NCBI RefSeq assembly: GCF_001746365.1
Contig: NZ_MJAJ01000005.1
Coordinates: 186,528 to 250,527, forward strand
Source: Streptomyces sp. LUP30
Lineage (GTDB): Bacteria; Actinomycetota; Actinomycetes; Streptomycetales; Streptomycetaceae
DNA length: 64,000 bases
Direction: 5' to 3'
Position numbers and translations under genes: made by a program. Below, piece by piece: positions 9,308 through 19,741 of this stretch. How positions within the stretch are numbered: the stretch's first letter is position 1; every line of letters begins with the position of its first letter. The notes under the pieces were generated by a model. The model saw nothing but the letters and a program-made list of their open reading frames with translations. It ran no database searches and had not been told where the DNA came from.

Positions 9308-10537
9308 ATGACGGAACCGCAGATCGACTATGCGGCGGTCTTCCGGGCCCTGCCCGGCATGGTGGCGCTGCTCACCCCGGATCTGGTGTACGCCGACGCC
9401 AACGACGACTTCCTCCGGCTGGCCGGGCGCACCCGTGAGCAGCTGCTGGGCCGCTACATCTTCGATGTGTTCCCCGAGAACCCGAACGACCCGGCCGCGG
9501 CCGGCATGCGGGAGACCCGGGACTCGATGCTGCGCGTGGTCGACACCGGCGAGCGCGACACGATGGCGCTGCTGCGCTACGACATCGAGGACCCCCAGCG
9601 GCCCGGCGTCTGGCAGGAGCACTACTGGAGTCCGGTGAACGCACCCGTGCACGGCTCGGACGGGCGGGTGGCTCTGGTGGTGCACCGGGTGGAGGAGGTC
9701 ACCGAGCTCATCCACGCCCGCGGGGGTAAGGGTGGCGGCCCCCGGGGCCGTGTGCTGGAGGCCGAGCTGTACACCCGGGCCCGGGAACTGCAGGAGGTCA
9801 ACGAACGCCTCCGCAGGGCGCACGCCCGCGAGCGCGAGGTCGCCCTGGCCCTGCAGGCGGCCATGCTGCCGGCGCCCGGTCCGACCGGGCCGCACGAGGC
9901 GGCCGTGCGCTACCGGCCCGCCGTCGGCGCGCTCAACGTGTGCGGTGACTGGTACGACCTGGTCGACCTGCCCGACGACAATCTGGCGGTCGCCGTCGGC
10001 GATGTCGTGGGCCACGGCCTCGCGGCCGCCTGCGCCATGGGTCAGCTGCGCAGCGCTCTGAGCGCCGCCTGCCGGGTCGCCGACGGCCCGGCCCAGGCTC
10101 TGGAAGCCCTCGGCCTGTACGCGCGCTTCGTCGAGGGCGCCGAGGCGACGACCGTCGTGACGACGTTCATCGACCGAAAGAGCCACACCATCACCTACAG
10201 CTGCGCCGGTCATCCGCCGCCCGCCCTGGTGCATCCCGACGGCGCCGTCACCTTCCTGGACCAGGCGACCGATCCCCCGCTCGCCGCCCGCCCCGAACAC
10301 CTCCCCCGCCCGCAGGCCCACCTCACCTTCACCGAGGGCAGCAGACTCGTCCTGTACACCGACGGGCTCATCGAACGGCGTGGCGAGGACATCGACACCG
10401 GTCTGGCCCGCCTCTCCGACTCCCTGACCCGCCACCGGCACCGCGCTCCGGAGGCCCTGGCGGACGCGCTCCTGACCGATCTGCTGCCCTCCACCGGCAC
10501 CACGGACGACACCGCCCTGATCGTCCTGCGGCTCTGA
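9308..10537 (+). CDS. PAS-domain PP2C phosphatase
   Basis: This 409-residue protein has an N-terminal PAS domain (about 1-130; LTPDLVYADANDDFLRLAGR, then LLGRYIFDVFPENP), a helical signalling linker (about 150-190) and a SpoIIE-type PP2C domain. The phosphatase motifs are CGDWYDLV, GDVVGHGLAA, SCAGHPPPAL, LYTDGLIE and DDTALIVL. PAS-PP2C proteins are RsbP/RsbU-like phosphatases that activate partner-switching regulators in response to small-molecule or redox signals. ATG 9308 is chosen with GGCGGGCAGG upstream; an in-frame GTG at 9275 exists. It is a separate transcription unit from the kinase operon. Confidence 0.88.
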   Translation: MTEPQIDYAAVFRALPGMVALLTPDLVYADANDDFLRLAGRTREQLLGRYIFDVFPENPNDPAAAGMRETRDSMLRVVDTGERDTMALLRYDIEDPQRPGVWQEHYWSPVNAPVHGSDGRVALVVHRVEEVTELIHARGGKGGGPRGRVLEAELYTRARELQEVNERLRRAHAREREVALALQAAMLPAPGPTGPHEAAVRYRPAVGALNVCGDWYDLVDLPDDNLAVAVGDVVGHGLAAACAMGQLRSALSAACRVADGPAQALEALGLYARFVEGAEATTVVTTFIDRKSHTITYSCAGHPPPALVHPDGAVTFLDQATDPPLAARPEHLPRPQAHLTFTEGSRLVLYTDGLIERRGEDIDTGLARLSDSLTRHRHRAPEALADALLTDLLPSTGTTDDTALIVLRL

Positions 10538-10550
10538 CCGGCTCCGGAAT

Positions 10551-10572
10551 CCGCCCGGCGGTATTCGGGCGG
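10551..10572 (+). terminator. Hairpin after the PAS-PP2C gene
   Basis: Arms CCGCCCG (10551-10557) and CGGGCGG (10566-10572) with an 8-nt loop lie 14 nt after the stop codon. There is no T-tract, so this is a plausible but modest intrinsic terminator. Confidence 0.5.
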
Positions 10573-10655
10573 GCCGATGGGGAAATATCGAACGCATTAT
10601 TCTCCGGGCCGAAAATCGGCATCGGGTGCGGAAGGGTCTCGGTTTCGCTTTCGAC

Positions 10656-10683
10656 GAGCGGCGAGCGGCGAGCGGCGAGCGGC
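10656..10683. repeat. Four 7-bp tandem repeats (GAGCGGC)
   Basis: Four perfect copies of GAGCGGC lie in the 10538-10799 spacer. They are followed at about 10695-10750 by a looser series of related CGCATGCGGACATG-like words that ends close to the start of the next gene. Nothing else is apparent in this spacer. Confidence 0.7.
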
Positions 10684-10799
10684 GAGACGGTTGGCGTACA
10701 CGCATCCGTACACGCATGCGGACATGGGTTCGGACATGCCTGCGGACAGTGCGGGCAGGAGACGTTCGTCCCGCCCCCGACGTCTGAGGACCGCAGGTC

Positions 10800-11231
10800 A
10801 TGACCACTGAACACGATCCCCTTCACCAGCCGGCCGCACCGGTCGTGACCGAACCGGCGCCCGACGTCCAACTCCAGATGCTGGTCCGGCTGATCGGGCA
10901 GGACCCGGAGGCCGCACTGCCCATCACACTCACCGTCGGGGGCGGTTTCCTCTCCGGAGACCTGATCTCGCACGAGGCCTGGACGGCGGAGTGGGCGCGC
11001 AGCCTGCGCAGCTTCGACGGGCCCGGCGCACAACTCCTGAAGCACTTCCCGGAAGAGGTGGACCAGGCCGTCGCCGACAGGCAGGGACGCACCGGCCCGC
11101 AACGGCTGCCCCAGTGGATCCATCTGCGCGATGCCACCGGCGCCGTCGGCACGGGCAGGCCCGTCGTCATGCCCCTGTGGCGCGGCCGGCTCGCGGACGT
11201 AGCGGGCTGGTCGCTGGGCAAGCCCGCCTGA
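10800..11231 (+). CDS. Possible gas vesicle accessory protein GvpU-like
   Basis: This 143-residue soluble acidic protein has a core LQMLVRLIG...LPITLTVGGGFLSGDLISHEAW that resembles the beta-rich GvpU accessory family. The C-terminal part (LPQWIHLRDA, VVMPLWRGRLADVAGWSLG) is consistent with a small beta-barrel-like domain. No other gvp gene is in the window, so if the assignment is right it is an orphan. Single copies of such proteins occur in streptomycetes with no evident vesicles. The ATG at 10800 is followed by a disordered leader of about 20 residues. Confidence 0.5.
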   Translation: MTTEHDPLHQPAAPVVTEPAPDVQLQMLVRLIGQDPEAALPITLTVGGGFLSGDLISHEAWTAEWARSLRSFDGPGAQLLKHFPEEVDQAVADRQGRTGPQRLPQWIHLRDATGAVGTGRPVVMPLWRGRLADVAGWSLGKPA

Positions 11232-11446
11232 CGGGTGCGGCAGCCTTCGAACAGAGCGTCTGCCTGGACACTCGAGGAACCATTTACTCCAGTTGTCCGT
11301 ACTATCTCTCCAGCAGTGCCGTATTCGGGGAACTGTCGCCGCATGAACGGTGGGCATCGGTCCGCCGGGGGCGACATCCCGCCGGGGCGGCAACTGGGGC
11401 AGGCCCGCCGTCTGCTGCCTCCCGTCGAGGAAAGGTCGTGTGTTTC

Positions 11447-12190
11447 ATGTCCGAGAACGCCTCCGCCAACGAACTCACCTCTCAGTACACCGCTCAGGTG
11501 ACCGCCGACCTCGAACGCAACACCAAGGAACAGGAACGCCTCAGCGCCGAAATCACCGCTCTGCAGCAGCAGTTGACGGCGCTGGAACGGGACCACGGCG
11601 TGCTGGTCAGCATCCAGCAGGCCATCGACTCGGCGCCGACGCCGCTGAGGACGGCCGAGCCCGTCGAAGCGGCCGAGCCCGCCGGGAGCGTCACGGTCCC
11701 CGCCCCCCGCAAGAAGTCCGCCGCCGCGTCGGGCACCCGTAAGCGTGCCCAGTCGAAGAAGGCCGCCTCGCAGCCCGCCCGTTCGGCGGAGAAGCCGGCC
11801 GCCCGCAAGCGCGCCGTCTCGAAGAAGGCAACTCCGGAGAAGGCCGTCCCGAAGAAGGACACCGCGAAAAAGGACACCGCGAAAAAGGACACCGCGCCCG
11901 GGGAAGCGACGAAGACGGCGCAGCCGACCCTGGTCGACCTGGTCCGCGGCCATCTCGCCCAGCAGAGCGAGCCCCGTTCGGCCGCCGAGATCGCCACGGC
12001 CCTGGGCGAGACGCACCCGGAGCGCACCGTCAAGGTCACCGTGGTCCGCACCACCCTGGAGGGTCTCGTCGCCAAAGCGCAGGCGCAGCGCACCAAGCAG
12101 GGGTCGTCCGTGTTCTACACCGCGGCCGACGCATCGGAGGCGGCGGCGCCCGCGCAGGCCGAGAAGGAGCCCGCCACAGCCGACGCATGA
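11447..12190 (+). CDS. Histone H1-like protein with coiled coil and winged helix
   Basis: This 247-residue protein has three parts. Residues 1-65 form a coiled coil (Glu/Leu/Gln-rich, LSAEITALQQQLTALERD). Residues about 80-160 are a Lys/Ala/Pro-rich, very basic linker with KKxTA repeats. Residues about 165-235 look like a winged-helix domain (TLVDLVRGHLAQQ, SAAEIATALG, VVRTTLEGLVAKAQAQ). The linker resembles eukaryotic H1 tails and mycobacterial/streptomycete HupB tails, implying DNA binding and nucleoid organisation, perhaps with dimerisation through the coil. Three direct DNA repeats (about 11851-11895) encode three KKDTA units. No exact family is recognised. ATG 11447 follows GAGGAAAGG. 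Confidence 0.75.
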   Translation: MSENASANELTSQYTAQVTADLERNTKEQERLSAEITALQQQLTALERDHGVLVSIQQAIDSAPTPLRTAEPVEAAEPAGSVTVPAPRKKSAAASGTRKRAQSKKAASQPARSAEKPAARKRAVSKKATPEKAVPKKDTAKKDTAKKDTAPGEATKTAQPTLVDLVRGHLAQQSEPRSAAEIATALGETHPERTVKVTVVRTTLEGLVAKAQAQRTKQGSSVFYTAADASEAAAPAQAEKEPATADA

Positions 12191-12418
12191 CGTCCGCCCG
12201 GTGACGTCACTGCACGGAGCGGTACTGCAGGCGGGTGGCGAGGGGCCCGGTGACCACTCTGCCGGGTTCGAGCCGTCGCCGTACGCCGCCGGACCCCCGG
12301 CAGGCCTCGGTCCGTCACCGCGCGGCGCCGGCGCCACATGCAGCTGCAGCTCGTCGACGAGCCCTTCCCCGAAGGGCCGCTCGGCGTCGATGTCAGTGGT
12401 GCGCCCTACGATCCGGGC

Positions 12419-12826
12419 ATGCGCGCTTCAGGAACGTTCACAGTCGCCGACTTCACGCCCGCCGCGGTGCCGAGCCCCCCGATCGAGACCGCGGCGCCGG
12501 TCGGGGTGGCCACCATGACCAAGTCGTATGAAGGCGAGGTCGCCGGCCGTTCGGCCACCTTGTTCACCGCCGCCTACGACCAGGCCACCGCCACGGGGAC
12601 CTATGTCGCCATGGAGTCCTTCGAAGGAACCCTCCAGGGCCGGGCGGGCTCCTTCAACTTCGCGCACGCCGCGTCCACCGTGGGTGAGAGCCGGGAGAGC
12701 GAGTACTTCGTCGTCGTCCCGGGCAGCGGAACGGGCGAACTGACCGGGATCACGGGCGTCGGGGGCATCGCCGTCGACCCGGACGGCACGCACCGGATCT
12801 GGTTCGACTACCGGCTCGGTCACTGA
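12419..12826 (+). CDS. DUF3224 domain-containing protein
   Basis: This 135-residue protein has the pattern of the DUF3224 family of small beta-barrel proteins. It starts MRASGTFTVADFTP, then has SYEGEVAGRSATLFTAAYD, YVAMESFEGTLQGRAGSF and GTGELTGITGVGGI ending in FDYRLG. The length is normal for the family. The ATG at 12419 is chosen because the conserved domain begins immediately there, although an in-frame start exists at 12338. No function is known. The 12191-12418 spacer upstream shows no clear element. Confidence 0.85.
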   Translation: MRASGTFTVADFTPAAVPSPPIETAAPVGVATMTKSYEGEVAGRSATLFTAAYDQATATGTYVAMESFEGTLQGRAGSFNFAHAASTVGESRESEYFVVVPGSGTGELTGITGVGGIAVDPDGTHRIWFDYRLGH

Positions 12827-12857
12827 CCCGCCGCGTCGGTTCGGGCCCGGGGGGCCT

Positions 12858-12874
12858 TCGGTCGGCCCGACCGA
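12858..12874. terminator. Hairpin between convergent DUF3224 and GNAT genes
   Basis: TCGGTCG (12858-12864) pairs with CGACCGA (12868-12874) around a 3-nt loop, in the 73-bp spacer between two convergent genes. It could stop transcription in both directions. Confidence 0.5.
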
Positions 12875-12875
12875 C

Positions 12876-12909
12876 CGCGGGCTCACCCCTGGCGCGGGCT
12901 CACCCCTGG
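12876..12909. repeat. 17-bp tandem duplication overlapping the GNAT stop
   Basis: Two perfect adjacent copies of CGCGGGCTCACCCCTGG lie at 12876-12892 and 12893-12909. The second copy contains the stop codon of the GNAT gene. If the duplication is recent, each copy carries a possible stop and the protein is unaffected. Confidence 0.8.
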
Positions 12910-13406
12910 CGCGGCGGTACCAGATCGCGTCGGTACCAGGTGCCCGGCTTACCTCCCACATCGGCCGGATCGGCCGGCCCGGTCGGGACGAACCCGGCCT
13001 TGACCAGCACCTTCCGGGACGCCGCGTTCTCGTCCGCCGCGGCGGCCCGCAGTGTGCGCAGGCCGTGCCGCGCCGGCGCCAGCCGGCACAGCTCCTCCAC
13101 CGCCGCCGTCGCCACGCCCCGGCCGGCAGCATGCCGCGCGACCCGGTACCCGAGTGCGGCGTCGCCGTCCTCGAGGTCGTACAGGTTGAAGCGGCCCAGA
13201 ACCGAGCCGTCCTCGGCCACCAGCACGTAGAAGGCGCAGATGCCGGCCGCTTGTTCGGCCAGCAGAGCGTGGTGGCGGTCGGCGTACCGGTCGAAGAACT
13301 CGTCGCCGCGATCACTGACCGAGGCGGCGAAGTAGGCGCGGTTGGCCAGCTCGAAGGCAAGGACGGCAGGGGCATGGTCGGCATGCAGCAGCGTCAGCTC
13401 GGGCAC
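12900..13406 (-). CDS. GNAT family N-acetyltransferase (RimJ/RimL-like)
   Basis: This 168-residue protein carries acetyltransferase signatures: VLGRFNLYDLEDGDAALGYRVARHAAGRGVA (substrate strand and acetyl-CoA-binding loop, split here between motifs A and B), then EELCRLA and ENAASRKVLVKAGF. The layout fits ribosomal-protein-alanine-acetyltransferase-like GNATs of the RimJ class. The GTG at 13406 is preferred because GGAGGG lies just upstream and the conserved fold starts there. A longer in-frame reading from 13502 would overlap the VOC gene. The substrate is unknown. Confidence 0.82.
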   Translation of the reverse strand: MPELTLLHADHAPAVLAFELANRAYFAASVSDRGDEFFDRYADRHHALLAEQAAGICAFYVLVAEDGSVLGRFNLYDLEDGDAALGYRVARHAAGRGVATAAVEELCRLAPARHGLRTLRAAAADENAASRKVLVKAGFVPTGPADPADVGGKPGTWYRRDLVPPRQG

Positions 13407-13482
13407 CCCTCCACGGTACCCGGCCGTCGCGCGTGGGCCGTCAGGGTCCGTGCCGGGGCCGGAGGTCGCGGGCATGACGGTG

Positions 13483-13830
13483 TCAGCGGTGGCCGAGCAC
13501 ATTGATCACCCGGCCGCCGGGGTCGCGGACGAAGAATCGCCGGACGCCCCACTCCTCGTCCTGCAGGGGATGCACGATCTCCGCGCCGCTGTCCCGCACG
13601 AGCGCGTAGGCGGCGTCCACGTCGTCCACCTCCACGCTCAGGTCCGGCGTGACGGGCGCGGTCCGGTCGGCCGTCATGAAGCTGATCTGCGCGGCCGGCG
13701 CGGAGGGCGGGGCGAGCGTCATGATCCAGCCGTGATTCATGACCTCCTCGAAACCGAGCAGGCCGTAGAACTCCCGGCTTTCCTGCACTGCGTCCGACCG
13801 GAGGACGGGCACGACACGGCGAACGGTCAT
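13483..13830 (-). CDS. VOC family protein (glyoxalase/bleomycin-resistance fold)
   Basis: This 115-residue single-domain vicinal-oxygen-chelate protein has RRVVPVLRSDAVQESREFYGLLGFE, VSVEVDDVDAAY and the C-terminal FFVRDPGGRVINVLGH. Together these contribute the betaalpha-beta-beta-beta modules. The ATG at 13830 is preferred to 13842 because GGAG of the upstream codons forms its ribosome site. It may be an enzyme, a resistance-type binding protein or a fosfomycin/bleomycin-like immunity protein; the sequence does not decide. It lies upstream of the GNAT gene on the same strand. Confidence 0.85.
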   Translation of the reverse strand: MTVRRVVPVLRSDAVQESREFYGLLGFEEVMNHGWIMTLAPPSAPAAQISFMTADRTAPVTPDLSVEVDDVDAAYALVRDSGAEIVHPLQDEEWGVRRFFVRDPGGRVINVLGHR

Positions 13831-13994
13831 CGAGGACTCCAAGCGGCAGTTGGTCCGTGGGACTCTCCATGAGTACTACGAGTCCTGCGCCGGGCGCGTC
13901 TCCGGGCGGAGACGGCGCGGCGAGGGCCAGCTCACAGTGCCCGGGAGGGAAAGGTCACAGCCATGCCCTCTCCTGTTCCTCTCCGTATCTGGCC

Positions 13995-14000
13995 TAGCAT
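13995..14000 (+). promoter_or_regulatory. -10 element giving a likely leaderless mutA transcript
   Basis: TAGCAT ends 6 nt before the mutA ATG at 14007, and no Shine-Dalgarno sequence is present (CCGAGC precedes the ATG). This spacing places the transcription start on the A of ATG. No good -35 element is seen. Confidence 0.45.
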
Positions 14001-14006
14001 CCGAGC

Positions 14007-15817
14007 ATGACGGTCCTGCCTGACGACGGGCTTGAGCTGGCCGGCGAGTTCCCTGACGCCACCCACGAGCAGTGGCAGCGCCTCATCGCGGGCGTGCTGC
14101 GCAAGTCGGGCAAGGACGTCGGGGACGCTCAAGCCGAGGAAGCCCTGTCCACCGCGCTGGAGGACGGGCTGCGCACCCGTCCCCTCTACACCGCGCACGA
14201 TCGCGCGCCCGAGCCGGGCTACCCCGGGTTCGCTCCGTATGTGCGGGGCGGCAGGCCGGAGGGGAACACCGCCGGAGGGTGGGACGTACGGCAACGGCAC
14301 GCGGCGGCCGACGGCGGCGCCGTGCTCGCGGACCTGGAGAACGGCGTCACCTCCCTCTGGCTGGTCGTCGGCGAAGGAGGCGTCCCCGCGACCTCGCTCG
14401 AACGGGTCCTCGACGGCGTCCTTCTCGACCTGGCGCCCGTCGTGCTCGACCCGGGTGCCGAAGTGGAGCCTGCCGCACGGGAGTTGCTGCGGCTGTACGC
14501 ACAGCGCGGCGTCGCCGCGGATGCCGCGCGCGGCAACCTGGGCGCGGATCCGCTCGGCCATGAGGCCCGCACGGGTCGGGCGGTCGACTTCTCCCCGGCG
14601 GCCGCCCTCGCGCGGCGGTGCGCCGAGGAGTATCCGGGGCTGCGGGCGCTGACGGTGGACGCGCTGCCCTACCACGAGGCGGGCGGCTCGGCCGCGCAGG
14701 AGCTGGGCGCCTCACTGGCGACCGGTGTGGCGTATCTGCGGGAGCTGACCGCGGCCGGACTGAGCGTCGAACAGGCTTGCCGGCAGCTGGAGTTCCGGTA
14801 TGCGGCGACCGCGGACCAGTTCCTGACGATCGCCAAGCTGCGGGCCGCGCGCCGGCTGTGGTCCCGGGTCGCCGAGGTGTGCGGGGCGCCGGGCGCCGGC
14901 GCACAGCTCCAGCACGCCGTGACCTCGTCGGTGATGATGTCGCGCCGCGACCCCTGGGTGAACATGCTGCGCACCACCATCGCCACGCTGGCGGCGGGGG
15001 CGGGCGGCGCGGACGCCGTCACCGTGCTGCCCTTCGACGACGCGCTCGGGCTGCCGGACGCGTTCGCGCGGCGCATCGCCCGCAACACCTCCACGATCCT
15101 CATCGAGGAGTCCCACCTGGCCCGGGTGATCGACCCGGCCGGCGGCTCCTGGTACGTGGAGCGGCTGACGGACGAACTGGCCCGCGCGGGCTGGGAGTTC
15201 TTCCAGGGGATCGAGCGCGACGGCGGCCAGGCCGCCGTGCTGCGGTCGGGCCGTCTGCGGCAGGCCCTGGCCGACACGTGGCAGGTCCGGAGCGGCAAGC
15301 TCGCCAAGCGGCGTGAACCCGTCACCGGCGTCAGCGAGTTCCCGTTCCTCGCCGAGAAGCCGGTGGTGCGCGAGAGCAAGCCCGAGCCGCGCTCCGGCGG
15401 GCTGCCGAGGGTGCGTCGCGACGAGGCCTACGAGGCGTTGCGGGCGCGCTCCGACGCCCATCTCGCGGCGACCGGCGCCCGGCCGCGGATCTACCTGGCG
15501 GCGATGGGCCCGGCCGCCGCGCACACCGCGCGGCTGACGTTCGCCGCCAACCTGTTCCAGGCCGGCGGCGTCGAGCCCGTCACCGAGGGCGCCTTCGAGG
15601 ACAGCGGCGCCACCGAGGTGTGCCTGTGCTCCAGCGACGCGCTGTACGAGGAGCAGGCCGAGACGGAGGCCGAGCGGCTGCGGGCCGCCGGCGCCACGCA
15701 TGTGTTCCTCGCCGGGCGTCCGGCGTCGTACTGCGGCGTCGACGCGTATGTGTTCGCGGGCTGTGACGCCGTCGCCGTGCTGTCCGCCACCCTCGACCGC
15801 ATGGGAGTTGTGTCCTG

Positions 15818-15818
<1 letters not shown>
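14007..15818 (+). CDS. mutA: Methylmalonyl-CoA mutase small subunit
   Basis: This 603-residue MutA contains the TIM-barrel substrate domain ([70 protein letters not shown]) and a C-terminal flavodoxin-like domain. That domain lacks the B12-ligand motif DxHxxG: the matching stretch reads [15 protein letters not shown]. This is normal for the non-catalytic subunit of the heterodimer. With MutB it interconverts methylmalonyl-CoA and succinyl-CoA, linking propionyl-CoA, branched amino acids and polyketide precursors. It is the first gene of mutA-mutB-meaB. The stop overlaps the mutB start by 1 nt (TGATG). Confidence 0.96.
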
Positions 15819-17992
<2,174 letters not shown>

Positions 17993-17997
17993 AGCCC

Positions 17998-19008
17998 ATG
18001 GCGATCGACCTCGAGACCTATGTGAAGGGCGTGCTCGACGGCAAGCGGGCGATGGTCGCCCGCGCGATCACCCTCGTGGAGTCCACGCGTCCCCAGCACC
18101 GTTCGCTGGCGCAGGAGTTGCTGACCGCGCTGCTGCCGTACAGCGGCCGGGCCCGGCGGATCGGCGTCAGCGGGGTGCCGGGCGTGGGCAAGTCGACGTT
18201 CATCGACGCCTTCGGCACGATGCTGACCTCGCTCGGGCATCGGGTGGCGGTGCTCGCGGTGGACCCGTCGTCGAGCCGCACGGGCGGTTCCATCCTCGGC
18301 GACAAGACCCGGATGGAGCGCCTGGCCGTCGACCCTGCAGCCTTCGTACGGCCCTCCCCCACCGCCGGCACCCTCGGCGGGGTCGCCAAGGCGACACGGG
18401 AGTCGATCGTGGTGATGGAGGCGGCCGGCTACGACGTCGTCCTGGTCGAGACGGTCGGCGTCGGTCAGTCGGAGACGGCGGTGGCCGACATGGTCGACTC
18501 GTTTCTCCTGCTCACCCTCGCGCGCACCGGCGACCAGCTGCAGGGCATCAAGAAGGGCGTCCTGGAGCTCGCCGACGTGATCGCCGTCAACAAGGCGGAC
18601 GGCCCGCACGAGCGGGACGCGCGCGCCGCCGCACGGGAGTTGGCGGGCGCGCTGCGCCTGATGCACGGCAGGGACGCGGCATGGTCGCCGCCCGTGCTCA
18701 GCTGCAGCGCCCGGGAGTCATCGGGCCTGGACACCGTGTGGGAGCGCCTGGAGCAGCACCGCACGCTGCTGGACTCGACCGGGCGCCTCGCCGCCAAGCG
18801 GCGTGAGCAGCAGGTCGATTGGACCTGGACCATGGTCCGCGACGAACTCCTCGGCCGTCTGCACGCCGACCCCTCGGTGCGGGCCCTCGCACCGGACCTC
18901 GAACAGCGGGTCCGGGACGGGCAGCTCACGGCGACGCTGGCCGCCGAGCGCATCCTGGAGGCCTTCGGCACGCCCGGCGGCCTGCGTGCCGTCGAGGATC
19001 GAGGGTGA
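17998..19008 (+). CDS. meaB: Methylmalonyl-CoA mutase-associated GTPase MeaB
   Basis: This 336-residue G3E-type GTPase (older name ArgK) has P-loop GVPGVGKSTFID, the switch stretch VDPSSSRTGGSILGDKTRM, ETVGVGQSE and NKADGPHERDA for base recognition. It guards and reactivates the mutase by editing cofactor loading with GTP hydrolysis. The start at 17998 lies 5 nt after the mutB stop, so it is part of the operon. The C-terminal helical arm used for dimerisation is present. Length is normal. Confidence 0.95.
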   Translation: MAIDLETYVKGVLDGKRAMVARAITLVESTRPQHRSLAQELLTALLPYSGRARRIGVSGVPGVGKSTFIDAFGTMLTSLGHRVAVLAVDPSSSRTGGSILGDKTRMERLAVDPAAFVRPSPTAGTLGGVAKATRESIVVMEAAGYDVVLVETVGVGQSETAVADMVDSFLLLTLARTGDQLQGIKKGVLELADVIAVNKADGPHERDARAAARELAGALRLMHGRDAAWSPPVLSCSARESSGLDTVWERLEQHRTLLDSTGRLAAKRREQQVDWTWTMVRDELLGRLHADPSVRALAPDLEQRVRDGQLTATLAAERILEAFGTPGGLRAVEDRG

Positions 19009-19197
19009 GGGCGGCGACGCCGTAGGGGTGCTCGACGCGGGTCGGCTCGGGCGAGCCCTGGACGGGTTCCCCTGCGCGGGTCCGATGAGTGCGGGCACGT
19101 GTCCCGTCCGTCCCTGCGAGCGCCCGCGCGAGGGAAGGCCACGGCACGATGGGAGGGACGGCCTGACGCCCCCTTTCCGAGGAGACGACCGACGACC

Positions 19198-19707
19198 ATG
19201 GAATATCCCGACCTGACCTCGCTCCCCGCCGACGCTCGGAAGATCGCCGAGGAGCGGTCCGCCCTCAACGTCTACCGCATGGTGTTCCACTCGCCGGCCC
19301 TGGCTCCCGCCCTGGTGCAGCTGGGCGACGCGATCGCCCGGGGCGCCCTCCCGCATCCCCTGCGCGAACTCGCCGTTCTGCGCGTGGGACACGTCTACCG
19401 GGCGCCGTACGAGATCCACCACCACGAGAGGATCGGCCGGAGCCTCGGGCTCGACGAGGCCGGGATCGCCGCCGCGAGGACGGGTTCGACGCAGGGGCTG
19501 TCGGCGGAGCAGGCGGCGGTCCTCTCGTTGACCGACCGGCTGCTGGAGCAGCACCGCCTCACCGAGGCCGACCGGGCGCGGGCACTGTCGTTCCTCACCG
19601 TCGAGCAGTTCTCCGACCTGGTCCTCACGGTCGGCTTCTACCAGTTGGTCTGCACGTTCCTCAACACCTTCGAGGTGACGACCGAGGGCGAGAGCGCCCC
19701 CGGCTGA
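19198..19707 (+). CDS. Carboxymuconolactone decarboxylase (AhpD-like) family protein
   Basis: This 169-residue helical CMD-family protein has VFHSPALAPALVQLGDAIARG, LRELAVLRVGHVYRAPYEIHHHERIG and AVLSLTDRLLEQHRL. The peroxidatic CxxC of true AhpD is absent; RAPYEIHHH occupies that place. This matches the non-peroxidase branch that keeps Glu and His residues. Function could be decarboxylation or stress-related, but no pathway gene is adjacent. The ATG at 19198 follows GAGGAGACG. It may be an independent gene after meaB and is convergent with the secreted hydrolase. Confidence 0.82.
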   Translation: MEYPDLTSLPADARKIAEERSALNVYRMVFHSPALAPALVQLGDAIARGALPHPLRELAVLRVGHVYRAPYEIHHHERIGRSLGLDEAGIAAARTGSTQGLSAEQAAVLSLTDRLLEQHRLTEADRARALSFLTVEQFSDLVLTVGFYQLVCTFLNTFEVTTEGESAPG

Positions 19708-19741
19708 ACCCGGCGGGCGCTGCTCGCAGGCCCTGCTCGGG

